This document shows positions 1-7,140 of a stretch of DNA of 33,179 bases, piece by piece (positions within the stretch are counted from its first letter, which is position 1; each line of letters starts with the position of its first letter). The stretch is from Erysipelotrichaceae bacterium (lineage in GTDB: Bacteria; Bacillota_I; Bacilli_A; RFN20; CAG-631). The notes under the pieces were generated by a model. That model was given only the letters and a program-made list of their open reading frames with translations, ran no database searches and was not told where the DNA came from. The position numbers and the translations under genes were made by a program. The stretch is from assembly GCA_022767485.1 (NCBI GenBank), contig JALEMY010000063.1:1-33179 (forward strand). Reading direction: 5' to 3'.

Positions 1-25
1 GCCAATATCTTTATCATTTTTTTTG

Positions 26-70
26 CTAATCAACAGTATAATAACGATGCTTTTCTATTTTTTCTATCAT
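26..70 (-). CDS. possible 14-codon leader ORF at window edge
   Basis: An ATG at 68-70 is preceded by a perfect AGGAGG (79-84, spacing 8) and opens a 14-codon frame, MIEKIEKHRYYTVD, ending in TAG at 26-28. It may be a leader peptide for a gene beyond the left edge. A second ATG (15-17) in another frame has no ribosome binding site. The strong ribosome binding site and the promoter-like sequence upstream are the only support, and no homology can be judged at this length. Confidence 0.25.
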   Translation of the reverse strand: MIEKIEKHRYYTVD

Positions 71-78
71 ACCTTGCT

Positions 79-109
79 CCTCCTATTTCTAGGATAGCAT
101 TTTATTATA
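79..109 (-). promoter_or_regulatory. promoter -10 and RBS of leftmost minus-strand unit
   Basis: The minus strand reads TATAAT at 104-109, with AGGAGG at 79-84. The -35 is poor, which fits a promoter needing help from a bound activator. The right arm of the 126-195 inverted repeat lies on the -35 side. It drives whatever lies left of position 70. Confidence 0.4.
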
Positions 110-125
110 TTTTTGCTAGAGTGTT

Positions 126-195
126 AAATTTTGACGTATACCAAAATGGTAGTAAAAATATCTTTCATCACCAAGTGTCGTATACGTCAAAATTT
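126..195. repeat. perfect 16-bp inverted repeat
   Basis: AAATTTTGACGTATAC at 126-141 is repeated as its exact reverse complement at 180-195, with 38 bp between. The right arm also contains the 8-bp palindrome CGTATACG (179-186). There is no T-run after either arm, so a terminator is unlikely. The position just upstream of the 104-109 promoter suggests paired regulator sites, possibly forming a loop. A small mobile-element remnant is an alternative. Confidence 0.6.
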
Positions 196-215
196 TAATT
201 ATTTTATTTAAAAAC

Positions 216-241
216 AAAAAAGTATGATCATCGACCATACT
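216..241 (-). terminator. Rho-independent terminator of the tRNA unit
   Basis: On the minus strand AGTATGGTC (233-241) pairs with GATCATACT (221-229) around a 3-nt loop, with one G-U wobble, and is followed by a T-run (216-220). It lies 13 nt after the CCA end of tRNA-Arg and would end the two-tRNA transcript. Confidence 0.8.
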
Positions 242-253
242 ATAATTTATCAA

Positions 254-330
254 TGGCGCGCTAGGCAGGAATCGAACCCACAACCCCTTGGTTCGTAGCC
301 AAGTACTCTATCCAGTTGAGCTACTAGCGC
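254..330 (-). tRNA. tRNA-Arg (ACG)
   Basis: The minus strand folds as a tRNA with acceptor stem GCGCTAG/CTAGCGC, anticodon ACG between TTGGCT and AACCAAG, a T-arm GTGGGTTCGATTCCTGC and an encoded CCA (254-256). The anticodon reads CGT, with A34 presumably deaminated to inosine by TadA. It is the distal gene of a two-tRNA unit, five bases after tRNA-Cys. Confidence 0.95.
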
Positions 331-335
331 TTGCT

Positions 336-411
336 TGGAGGTTCCTGTCGGATTTGAACCAACGATCATTGAGTTGCAGTCAATTGCCTTGCCAGACTTG
401 GCTAAGGAACC
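336..411 (-). tRNA. tRNA-Cys (GCA)
   Basis: The minus strand has acceptor stem GGTTCCT/AGGAACC, anticodon GCA, discriminator U73 (the identity base expected of tRNA-Cys) and an encoded CCA (336-338). It is the proximal gene of the tRNA pair, just downstream of the 425-453 promoter. Confidence 0.95.
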
Positions 412-424
412 ATAAGCATTGTAT

Positions 425-453
425 ATTATACACTTATTTTAGTTTATGTTCAA
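425..453 (-). promoter_or_regulatory. promoter of the tRNA-Cys/tRNA-Arg unit
   Basis: The minus strand reads TTGAAC (448-453), a 17-bp spacer, then TATAAT (425-430). The expected start is about 7 nt before mature tRNA-Cys. Confidence 0.85.
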
Positions 454-477
454 GTATTTTCGTTCATGAATGATAAA

Positions 478-557
478 ATTGTAAAGTGAAAAGTTTATTT
501 CCGGTTTTTAAATTGCAAAGTGGAAAAGAGTCTTACATTTTTAAAATCCGGAAATAA
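478..557. repeat. nested direct and inverted repeats, likely IS end remnant
   Basis: TTATTTCCGGTTTTTAA (495-511) is the reverse complement, with one mismatch in 17, of 541-557. Near copies ATTGTAAAGTGAAAAG (478-493) and ATTGCAAAGTGGAAAAG (512-528) overlap it as direct repeats. This fits the end of a decayed insertion sequence. A TATAAT (573-578) and a short transposase-like ORF follow on the plus strand. A regulatory hairpin is the alternative. Confidence 0.45.
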
Positions 558-618
558 GTCTTGCAAATCAAGTATAATTGTTTTGTAGCGGCTCAAATTA
601 AGAAAGGTAGGGTATTTT

Positions 619-702
619 ATGAGTCGTGGCAAATGTTTACATATGAAGATAGATGTATTATTGAAAAAAGAAATTCAGCCTTTGATACTTAATCACCAAT
701 AA
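619..702 (+). pseudogene. 27-codon transposase-like N-terminal fragment
   Basis: ATG at 619, with AAAGG upstream (603-607), opens a frame beginning MSRGKCLHMK and stopping at 700-702. If one base is removed near 648 the frame reads DRCIIEK, giving something like the N-terminus of IS30-type transposases (a basic start followed by a DR-x-IE segment). With the repeats at 478-557 I read it as IS debris. It is too short for a firm family call. Nothing further is seen in 703-924, which is very AT-rich with no clear terminator for the operon that ends at 925. Confidence 0.25.
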
Positions 703-924
703 ATTAGAATAATAAAACACTATTAAAAAATTACTTATTTATAAATAAATGTGATAAATTTTTTTATTATATATATTATATGTTGTTAGAATTATTATTA
801 CTTAAGTTGGCTATTTATGATTTGCTTTTTAAAAAATCAATCGTAATAAAAAACTTATTAAATTTCATTATAACCTTTCAAACGATAACTTTATCAAACA
901 ACTTAGTTATTTTTTAAATGATAG

Positions 925-2280
925 TTACTTTGAGATTATCAAGTATTCATCAGAAAATTCATCAGTTAAAAAAGGATAATGAGGATATAATACCTTCCTT
1001 ATATCTATTTTAAATAGTGTTTTGTTGGCAAATTGACCCGCATTAGTTTGAATAAAAATACATTCAGTATTTCTTTCATAATATCTAAAAAAGTAATTGA
1101 TAAATATACTATCAGAATTATACTCAATGATTCCTTTTAAATACTTTGAAATGTTAATCTTTTTAATTTTATATTCCTCATCGATGAATGTCAATTCTAT
1201 AACAATATCATCTAATACCCTTGGAATTTTTATAAAGATTGCTATAATATCATCGTTTTCAAAAAAATCGTAATTTATCTTTGAAACTTTTAATTTTTCA
1301 TATTTAAAATATCTAACAATTTTTTTACTAAATCTCCCATTATTATTAAAAGAATATTTATTGATAGTTAATAATTTTGGATAATATATCTCTAAATTAT
1401 CAAATTTACTTTTGTAAAAATTATTTAATCTTAAATTAAAATCATCAAACAATGATAAAGTAATCTTATCCCTTAATTTGAAAATTTTGTAATATAAATC
1501 TATCACTTTATCATAGACAGATAAATCAAAATATCTTTGAAATATATCATATATGTCACTTATTTTCTTAATTTTATTGAATAGCATATATAGTTCTACA
1601 ATTTGCTTTAATTGAAATTTGTGTCGTATTCCATATTCTGTATAATATGAAAAGTAACAATTATAAATTACAACAACAATCATTAAATCTATAGGTAGTG
1701 TTTTATAATTTGAAAAATATATACAGTTGTTAAAAAGATAACTATTCATTTCTTTGCTATATATACTTCTAAAATGCGTTTTTACTTCAATTGCCACCAA
1801 CAAATCATTAATATTCTTTTCAAATATCACGTCGTCAAAATTTGAATTTTCATAATAATTTATATCATTTGAAAATGTGTTTTTGCTTGATAAAAAAGGA
1901 TTTCTAAAACCATTTTTTACAGCAATCTCACAAAACTTTCTATAATCATCTTCGGCAACGATTATATCAATATCCTTATAAAATCGTGAATCATCATTGT
2001 ATAAGTAATATGATAATGTTCTCCCCTTAACAATACAATATTTTATTTTTTCTTCATTTAATTGATTCAAAAAATCTTTAATATATTCGTGTTTTTTTAT
2101 TGAAAAAGAGTTATATTTTTTTAATTTGTGTAGTAACCTTATATCAATTGACTTGCTTTTGTTTTTTTGGATGTTATATACAACGTCAATCAACTCATTA
2201 TCATCAGCATATGAATATAAATCACTAATACTTTTTTGCTTGTTTCCTAAGACATATTCTACAAAATCAATTGCATTCAT
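925..2280 (-). CDS. nucleotidyltransferase-like protein of the RiPP locus
   Basis: 451 residues. Residues about 60-170 resemble the uncharacterised nucleotidyltransferase family NTP_transf_5 (PF14907): a KG pair at K85-G86 followed by the metal-binding D-x-D at D103-D105 (KDIDIIV). The long C-terminal part (about 200-451) is hydrophilic, rich in Ile/Asn/Lys/Tyr, and I do not recognise it. Proteins of this family recur in RiPP loci, including lasso-peptide clusters, with HprK-like kinases and ABC exporters, but their substrate is generally unproven. It is the last gene of the minus-strand operon: its ATG lies 1 nt after the TGA of the S26-like gene, with AAGGAG upstream. Transfer of a nucleotide to the peptide, or a self-protection role, is inference. 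Base composition is extremely AT-rich like the rest of the locus. Confidence 0.7.
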   Translation of the reverse strand: MNAIDFVEYVLGNKQKSISDLYSYADDNELIDVVYNIQKNKSKSIDIRLLHKLKKYNSFSIKKHEYIKDFLNQLNEEKIKYCIVKGRTLSYYLYNDDSRFYKDIDIIVAEDDYRKFCEIAVKNGFRNPFLSSKNTFSNDINYYENSNFDDVIFEKNINDLLVAIEVKTHFRSIYSKEMNSYLFNNCIYFSNYKTLPIDLMIVVVIYNCYFSYYTEYGIRHKFQLKQIVELYMLFNKIKKISDIYDIFQRYFDLSVYDKVIDLYYKIFKLRDKITLSLFDDFNLRLNNFYKSKFDNLEIYYPKLLTINKYSFNNNGRFSKKIVRYFKYEKLKVSKINYDFFENDDIIAIFIKIPRVLDDIVIELTFIDEEYKIKKINISKYLKGIIEYNSDSIFINYFFRYYERNTECIFIQTNAGQFANKTLFKIDIRKVLYPHYPFLTDEFSDEYLIISK

Positions 2281-2281
2281 G

Positions 2282-2737
2282 TCATAGCACTCTCCTTTTT
2301 ATTATTTTAATTTGCTTTATAATATTACTTGCTATTGTTATATAAAATTCATCATTCGTTGAGCTAGTTACACTTGAAAGTTTACCTACAAGAAATGACA
2401 ATTCAATTAATATTGAAATGATGTTTTTATCAATGTATTCATCAACTAATTTGTAAAAACCAATTATAGAATTAATATTTATTGACTTATCAAAATAATA
2501 TGAATTATCTCCTTTTGTAAAAAAGCATAAGTCAGATATACCTACAATTCTATGTAATCTATACTCATTGTTTGAATTCAAAATTAAAACTATATCTCCA
2601 ATTTTTGGAGAACTCTCATATTTGTAAATTGTTACAACATCACCATTATTTATTTCGGGTGACATACAGTCTCCATTTACTTTGATTTCAAACAACTTAT
2701 TTGATGTATTTTTCTGCTTGTTTTGTAAACATTTCAT
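2282..2737 (-). CDS. S26/S24-type peptidase-like protein with Cys in place of the catalytic Ser
   Basis: 151 residues. The signal-peptidase fold is shown by box B-like NGDCMSPEINNGD (residues 21-33), an ER/SipW-type box LHRIVGI (H62) and TKGDNSYYFD. In this family the residue before Met in box B is the nucleophilic Ser; here it is C24. The partner is His (H62) as in SipW and eukaryotic signal peptidases, so the dyad would be Cys-His. There is no N-terminal membrane segment; a moderately hydrophobic stretch lies near residues 103-115. The start overlaps the end of the exporter gene by 41 nt and has its own GGG-rich ribosome binding site inside that gene. It ends in TGA 1 nt before the next ATG. 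The exporter lacks a peptidase domain, so this is the best candidate leader peptidase (inference). A non-catalytic substrate binder is the alternative. Confidence 0.7.
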   Translation of the reverse strand: MKCLQNKQKNTSNKLFEIKVNGDCMSPEINNGDVVTIYKYESSPKIGDIVLILNSNNEYRLHRIVGISDLCFFTKGDNSYYFDKSININSIIGFYKLVDEYIDKNIISILIELSFLVGKLSSVTSSTNDEFYITIASNIIKQIKIIKRRVL

Positions 2738-4472
2738 AATATTTCCCTTTATAATTCATTAATGACACGTGGTTCCCATTTTCGACAATTCGTCCATTTT
2801 CTATATATAATATTTCATCGAAATCTTTCACAGAAGATAATCTATGTGAAATCAAAATAATGGTAGTATCTTTAAAAGATGTCAAAATGAGTTTGTTCAA
2901 TTCATATTCAACAAGTGGGTCTAGTGAAGCAGCTGGTTCATCCAAAATAATCAGTCCATATTTCTTTGTAAACAACCTACATATTGATAATAATTGTTTT
3001 TGCCCACCAGATAGTTCCAAACCGCTTTTATCGAATTCTTTTGTAAGTTGTGTATTATACGAAATATTATTTTTATCGATCACTTTATTAAATCTTGTGA
3101 TTTCAAAAATCTTTGATATTGCGTCATCACTAACGTCAGCATAGAAACTCATATTTTCCCTAATCGTTAAAGCAAAATCTACATTTTCTTGAAATGCTGT
3201 ACCAACATTAATTCTATAATCATCCAAGTTAATTTCTTTTATATCTGTATCATTGATAAGTATTTTACCCTCATTCACATCATAAAGACGCAATAAAAGT
3301 TTTGTTAAAGTGGTCTTTCCAACTCCATTTTCACCAACAATAGCTATTTTTTTTCCCGCAGGAATATGGTAATTAATCTTATTAATAACAATCTGTCTAC
3401 CATCATAAGAAAAACTTATATTATTAAGTTTTATGTCGTATGGCTTACATAATTCATGTGATTCTTCATGAGGCATACTTTCAATATTAGATTTTGTATC
3501 AAAGAAACTTTTAATTTTTTTTCCATACATGCTAATTTGAGCAAAATTTGGAATCTCATTAACAAAAGATTGAAGATTGTTTTTAAAATTGTTAGAAGCA
3601 TAAAATAATGATGCTAACGTGCCAACAGTATAATAACCAGCTATTACTCCATTAGATAATAAAAGTAAAATGATTCCTACAAATAAAAGCCCATTTGACG
3701 AAATAAGAATTCCATTTAGAGCTAATTTATTTCTATAATCATTAGCTATATTAACTAAATCGTTCACATTATTATCAAAATGCTTTAATAATATATTACT
3801 ACTATTATTAGTTTTTATAGGAAATATATACTCTTTTAAATAAAAAAGACGGTTTATATACGACTGCCTTCGATTAACGAAAATACTTTTTTCATCCATT
3901 TCAAAATACATTTTACTATTCTTTCTACTTAATGCAACATTTATAAATACATTAATAATCGAAATTAGTATAATAATAGGGTTGATAACAGTTATGATAG
4001 ATAATAATGTAACAATCGTAATTATACTTGAAAAAGTACTCCAAAATAATCTGGCAGCACGATGTGACTGATTAACAAATTGATCAACAGTAAAGGAATA
4101 ATTATCATAAAAGTCTCTATCATCAAAATGACTTGTGTCTGTCATAGTTACTTTCTTAATTATTGATTTAGATAGTTTCCCTCTTACAATTTTCATTCTT
4201 TTTTCACCGATGTTTACTTCAATTAATTCACAAAATAAACATACAAGAAACTTTATACCAAGGAATATTAATAAGCCTATTAATATATAACTAATACTTT
4301 TATTATAAGTAATAGAATCAATAACAAATTGAAGCAAATATATATCTACTAAAGTGTTTATTGGATTTAGAAAGCATGATATCGTAACAAAAACAAAAAA
4401 CACTTTATCTTGTTTAAAAAATGTGTTTAATAAGAAAAAATAATTATTAATAATACTTTTTGTTTTCTTCAT
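2697..4472 (-). CDS. ABC exporter (TMD-NBD half transporter) of the RiPP locus
   Basis: 591 residues: an N-terminal transmembrane domain (about residues 1-310, with hydrophobic stretches such as VFFVFVTISCFLNP and ILIGLLIFLGIKFLVCLF) fused to an ATPase domain. The ATPase has Walker A GENGVGKTT (around residue 380), signature LSGGQKQ (around 490) and Walker B LIILDEP (around 510). It would work as a homodimer and export the modified peptide. There is no N-terminal C39 peptidase domain, so unlike bacteriocin PCAT transporters it cannot remove the leader itself. The start overlaps the HprK-like gene by ATGA. The 3' end overlaps the S26-like gene. Confidence 0.85.
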   Translation of the reverse strand: MKKTKSIINNYFFLLNTFFKQDKVFFVFVTISCFLNPINTLVDIYLLQFVIDSITYNKSISYILIGLLIFLGIKFLVCLFCELIEVNIGEKRMKIVRGKLSKSIIKKVTMTDTSHFDDRDFYDNYSFTVDQFVNQSHRAARLFWSTFSSIITIVTLLSIITVINPIIILISIINVFINVALSRKNSKMYFEMDEKSIFVNRRQSYINRLFYLKEYIFPIKTNNSSNILLKHFDNNVNDLVNIANDYRNKLALNGILISSNGLLFVGIILLLLSNGVIAGYYTVGTLASLFYASNNFKNNLQSFVNEIPNFAQISMYGKKIKSFFDTKSNIESMPHEESHELCKPYDIKLNNISFSYDGRQIVINKINYHIPAGKKIAIVGENGVGKTTLTKLLLRLYDVNEGKILINDTDIKEINLDDYRINVGTAFQENVDFALTIRENMSFYADVSDDAISKIFEITRFNKVIDKNNISYNTQLTKEFDKSGLELSGGQKQLLSICRLFTKKYGLIILDEPAASLDPLVEYELNKLILTSFKDTTIILISHRLSSVKDFDEILYIENGRIVENGNHVSLMNYKGKYYEMFTKQAEKYIK

Positions 4473-5251
4473 AAGTTACCCTCTTTAATGTACTTATTAT
4501 ATATTTTTAAAAAGTTATCAAAGCATGAATAATTAATACTATAAGCTATTGAATTTGTAGCTATATTAATCAAATAACTGAACTTCTTTTTTTTATTACT
4601 TGAATATTTACAGTTACATAATAATTGTTCAAACACTTCTTTTTTATTACACTTTAAAACACTATTATTGTCTTTACTATAACATATAAAAATTATTAAT
4701 GGATATAAATCTATTTCATCAATAATATTTTCATTAAAATACAAATATCTTTTATATCCATATTCATCAACTGCAATATAATCTTTGTTTTTAATCATAG
4801 TTCTAGACTTTGATGGTAATCCCAACCCATAAGTTTTATTATTTATCAATATAATACAATCGTCATCAATAAAACGAGTAAAAAACCTTTCAATAATATT
4901 ATATGCTAATGTACTTTTACCAGATTTTCTCTTCCCAACTAACCAATACATTTTATTATCAAAAACTAGCGCGGATCCATGTATTGACAAATCAGCAATT
5001 GCTACACAAATATAATTTTCAATACTGTTTAATAATTCAAACTTCCAGTTAGAACAAAATGTATTTACTATTATATCAGCTTTATTGTCATAATTTGAAA
5101 TTCTAATTATATATTTTTTTAATGATTGAACATCACAATCAATCCATTTTTTGAATATAAAATTAAAATAATCATTTTCCTCACTACATGTAAAATCAAT
5201 AATAATTTGAACTAAAATAACTCCAAATTTTTTATAATATTTCTTAACCAT
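4469..5251 (-). CDS. HprK-like kinase of the RiPP locus
   Basis: 260 residues. The C-terminal half matches the HPr kinase-like P-loop fold: H91-G (LSIHGSALVFD), Walker A VGKRKSGKST (G106-T114) and the acidic run DDD (129-131) expected to bind magnesium. The N-terminal about 85 residues are variable, as in HprK-related kinases found beside PqqD-family chaperones and in lasso-peptide loci, where some phosphorylate the peptide. It is too divergent to be the housekeeping HprK, and the P-loop differs from GxSGxGKS. The ATG overlaps the last codons of the pqqD-like frame. The end overlaps the exporter start (ATGA). Peptide phosphorylation is inferred from family context only. Confidence 0.75.
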   Translation of the reverse strand: MVKKYYKKFGVILVQIIIDFTCSEENDYFNFIFKKWIDCDVQSLKKYIIRISNYDNKADIIVNTFCSNWKFELLNSIENYICVAIADLSIHGSALVFDNKMYWLVGKRKSGKSTLAYNIIERFFTRFIDDDCIILINNKTYGLGLPSKSRTMIKNKDYIAVDEYGYKRYLYFNENIIDEIDLYPLIIFICYSKDNNSVLKCNKKEVFEQLLCNCKYSSNKKKKFSYLINIATNSIAYSINYSCFDNFLKIYNKYIKEGNL

Positions 5252-5569
5252 TGTTTTCTATTATTATTATTTCATGCTTATCTAAATCATTCATTGTCTT
5301 AATGATATCGTATAACAACTCATTATCTTTTATATTAATATGAAATTTCTGTTTAATAGAATAAAACAATGATGAAAAATATACTTTTTCTATACTTTTT
5401 TAATGTTATTCATTATAAAATTATATATGTGCAATGCTGTTATATTTGCAACGATTAACTTCTCATTTTTTTCATTGTAGAAAAAACCTTCATTATCCAT
5501 TTCTTCAAAAGACACTTCATCATTTAATTTTACAATAATACTAATTTTATCTGAAATAATTAATTCCAT
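5244..5569 (-). pseudogene. PqqD-like RiPP recognition element, frameshifted at an A6 run
   Basis: ATG at 5569, 1 nt after the radical SAM stop and with AAAGGAAA as ribosome binding site, opens a 59-codon frame (MELIISDKISIIVKLNDEV at its start, then VANITALHIYNFI) that stops with TAG at 5390-5392. One frame over, the sequence continues without interruption through YFSSLFYSIKQKF, LLYDIIKTMNDL and HEIIIIENNG to TAA at 5244-5246, overlapping the HprK-like ATG as expected of the original gene end. Together this gives about 108 residues with the PqqD pattern: strands, then an LN-x-TA-like VANITA, then helices. The break lies in a run of six A's (5396-5401); one more A restores the frame. This may be a real mutation, transcript slippage or a homopolymer sequencing error. 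Function: binds the precursor leader and presents it to the radical SAM enzyme. Confidence 0.7.
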
Positions 5570-5570
5570 A

Positions 5571-6968
5571 TTATTTCCTTTCTTTTACGAACAACAATTC
5601 TGTTTCCTCGATTTCTTTTCTTTCTAGCTCAAAATTTATAAAACTATGATTTTCTAAAAGTTTATCATATACCATTCTCCAATATTTTTTTATCATTTCA
5701 CATTCATATTTTTCATTCTTAATAGATTCATCATCCAAGTTGTTTAACGGACATCCTGATCCACAATGGCTAAATGCAAAACACTTAATACAATCACGTC
5801 TTTTTTTTAAATATACATTAGCAATATAATCATTATATTCAACAAAATCAATTCTTCCATTTGATACTTTCCCTATCACTGGCGATTTATCACCTCCATC
5901 TAAACAAGTAATAATTTTTCCAGAAGGAAGTAGCCAAGGATGCAATCCATAGCTGGTGCCACAAATATAATCCACTTTATATGATTTGAATTTCATAAAA
6001 CTAAAATTCGTCTTTAAATTATTTTTCATTACATATTCCTGTAAATCTAAATATATTTTTGATATATCTATATTTTTATTGACTAAATGACTTTTAGTAG
6101 CTCTGCCTCTAGGCATAACACAACCAAATGACCATGATATGTAGTTTTTATACCGTTCATTTATAAATAGATACATGTCTTTGATATTTACAAAGTCATC
6201 CAACCAAATAGTCGATCTTATCTCATAATTAAAATTATATTTGTCAAAAAAGCATAGTGTTTTATCCACAATATCAAAAGAACCTTTACCCATAAATGTT
6301 TTTCTGTTTTTGTTTTGAAAAAAATTTGTTCCGTCAAATGAAATTAATACATAATCAACACTATCAATAATAAATTTTCTTTGAGATTCGTTTAAAATTC
6401 CATTGGTTGTCAATCCAATAGTAGCTTTTATTTTATATTTTTTTTCACAATTTCTAATGAAACATATCGTCTGTTGAAAAATATCCCATTTATATGTTGG
6501 TTCTCCTCCGCCTGCAAAGTAAAACTGAACCCCTTTATTCGTTTTGTTTACCATATTAAATATTTTTATTTTTTTAAAAAAATATAAAACATACGAACGA
6601 ATATTATTAATATCTATTGTATCTCCACTATCACAAGATGAAAATGCACAGTAATTACATCTTAACTGACATAGATCAGTTAAGCAAATGCCACATCTAT
6701 TAGTAAAAATATTATCAAAGTTAATTTTTTCAATATCATAGTTTTTATTAATGAACTCACTAACATCTTTATATTTTACATTTTTGTTATCCCAAAATAA
6801 AAAATTTTCGATATTATTTATTTTAATTTTCTCGATTTTGCCTTTAACAAAACATTCGTATTTTAGTAAAAATACATAATCTTCATTATATTGTATCATT
6901 TCCATATGTTTTCTTATATTAGTATATATCCAATCTCTGATATATACTTTTCCTTTCTTTGAGAACAT
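5571..6968 (-). CDS. radical SAM-SPASM peptide maturase
   Basis: 465 residues. The radical SAM cluster motif is C100-x3-C104-x2-C107 (CQLRCNYC). The SAM-binding GGE is at 153-157 (AGGGEP). The C-terminal SPASM domain is canonical: C336, then G350-x4-C355, then C393-x2-C396-x5-C402-x3-C406 and C423, the ligand set for two auxiliary [4Fe-4S] clusters. Such enzymes install thioether or other crosslinks on RiPP precursors; anSME and SCIFF-type maturases share the layout. The substrate is presumably the Cys-rich peptide encoded 198 bp upstream. The N-terminal about 90 residues have no fused RRE that I can see, consistent with the separate PqqD-like gene directly downstream (1 nt gap). The first ATG has no ribosome binding site and there is no other in-frame ATG, GTG or TTG between it and the upstream TAA. 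Confidence 0.9.
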   Translation of the reverse strand: MFSKKGKVYIRDWIYTNIRKHMEMIQYNEDYVFLLKYECFVKGKIEKIKINNIENFLFWDNKNVKYKDVSEFINKNYDIEKINFDNIFTNRCGICLTDLCQLRCNYCAFSSCDSGDTIDINNIRSYVLYFFKKIKIFNMVNKTNKGVQFYFAGGGEPTYKWDIFQQTICFIRNCEKKYKIKATIGLTTNGILNESQRKFIIDSVDYVLISFDGTNFFQNKNRKTFMGKGSFDIVDKTLCFFDKYNFNYEIRSTIWLDDFVNIKDMYLFINERYKNYISWSFGCVMPRGRATKSHLVNKNIDISKIYLDLQEYVMKNNLKTNFSFMKFKSYKVDYICGTSYGLHPWLLPSGKIITCLDGGDKSPVIGKVSNGRIDFVEYNDYIANVYLKKRRDCIKCFAFSHCGSGCPLNNLDDESIKNEKYECEMIKKYWRMVYDKLLENHSFINFELERKEIEETELLFVKERK

Positions 6969-7006
6969 TGTTGCAGTATTCGACGTAACACTATAATAAT
7001 TATGAC

Positions 7007-7071
7007 ACTGTGGATTTGTCTCTATATGTTTACAGCTTTAATGACTGTTCAAAGGAGACTCCAACCACAGT
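7007..7071. repeat. three-tier inverted repeat between precursor and maturase genes
   Basis: Nested arms: ACTGTGG (7007-7013) with CCACAGT (7065-7071); GTCTC (7018-7022) with GAGAC (7055-7059); ACAG (7032-7035) with CTGT (7045-7048). In the operon mRNA this would form a long interrupted hairpin about 40 nt before the maturase start. No T-run follows on the minus strand, so RNA processing, partial attenuation or translational control is more likely than simple termination. Confidence 0.55.
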
Positions 7072-7140
7072 TTTCATTTTATAGGGTTGATCAGTTAGAT
7101 AACGCTTGACGTTTTATTTGTGCAATAAGATTACTCCTTT

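Noticed and set aside
254-411. tRNA genes as the attachment site of an integrated island carrying the RiPP locus
   Set aside because: The tRNA 3' ends face away from the locus, no integrase is present, and I see no repeat of a tRNA 3' end on the far side.
288-473. 61-residue plus-strand ORF
   Set aside because: It lies antisense across both tRNA genes and their promoter and has no coding character.
2860-3144. Short plus-strand ORFs antisense to ATPase genes (also near 17553-17978, 20422-20607 and 20809-21000)
   Set aside because: They mirror conserved Walker and signature codons of the real minus-strand genes and lack ribosome binding sites.
2697-4472. Peptidase-containing bacteriocin transporter
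   Set aside because: The protein starts directly with transmembrane segments; there is no room for an N-terminal C39 domain.
2282-4472. Mycoplasma-type genetic code (TGA as Trp)
   Set aside because: TGA ends the S26-like and HprK-like genes exactly where the next gene starts, and Trp codons in the window are TGG.
5390-5405. Programmed -1 frameshifting at the A6-G run in the pqqD-like gene
   Set aside because: The zero frame reads ATT-AAA-AAA-GTA, so the P-site codon would slip onto TAA; the heptamer is not in the right frame for classical A-AAA-AAG slippage, and no stimulatory structure is evident. A plain indel or sequencing error is simpler.
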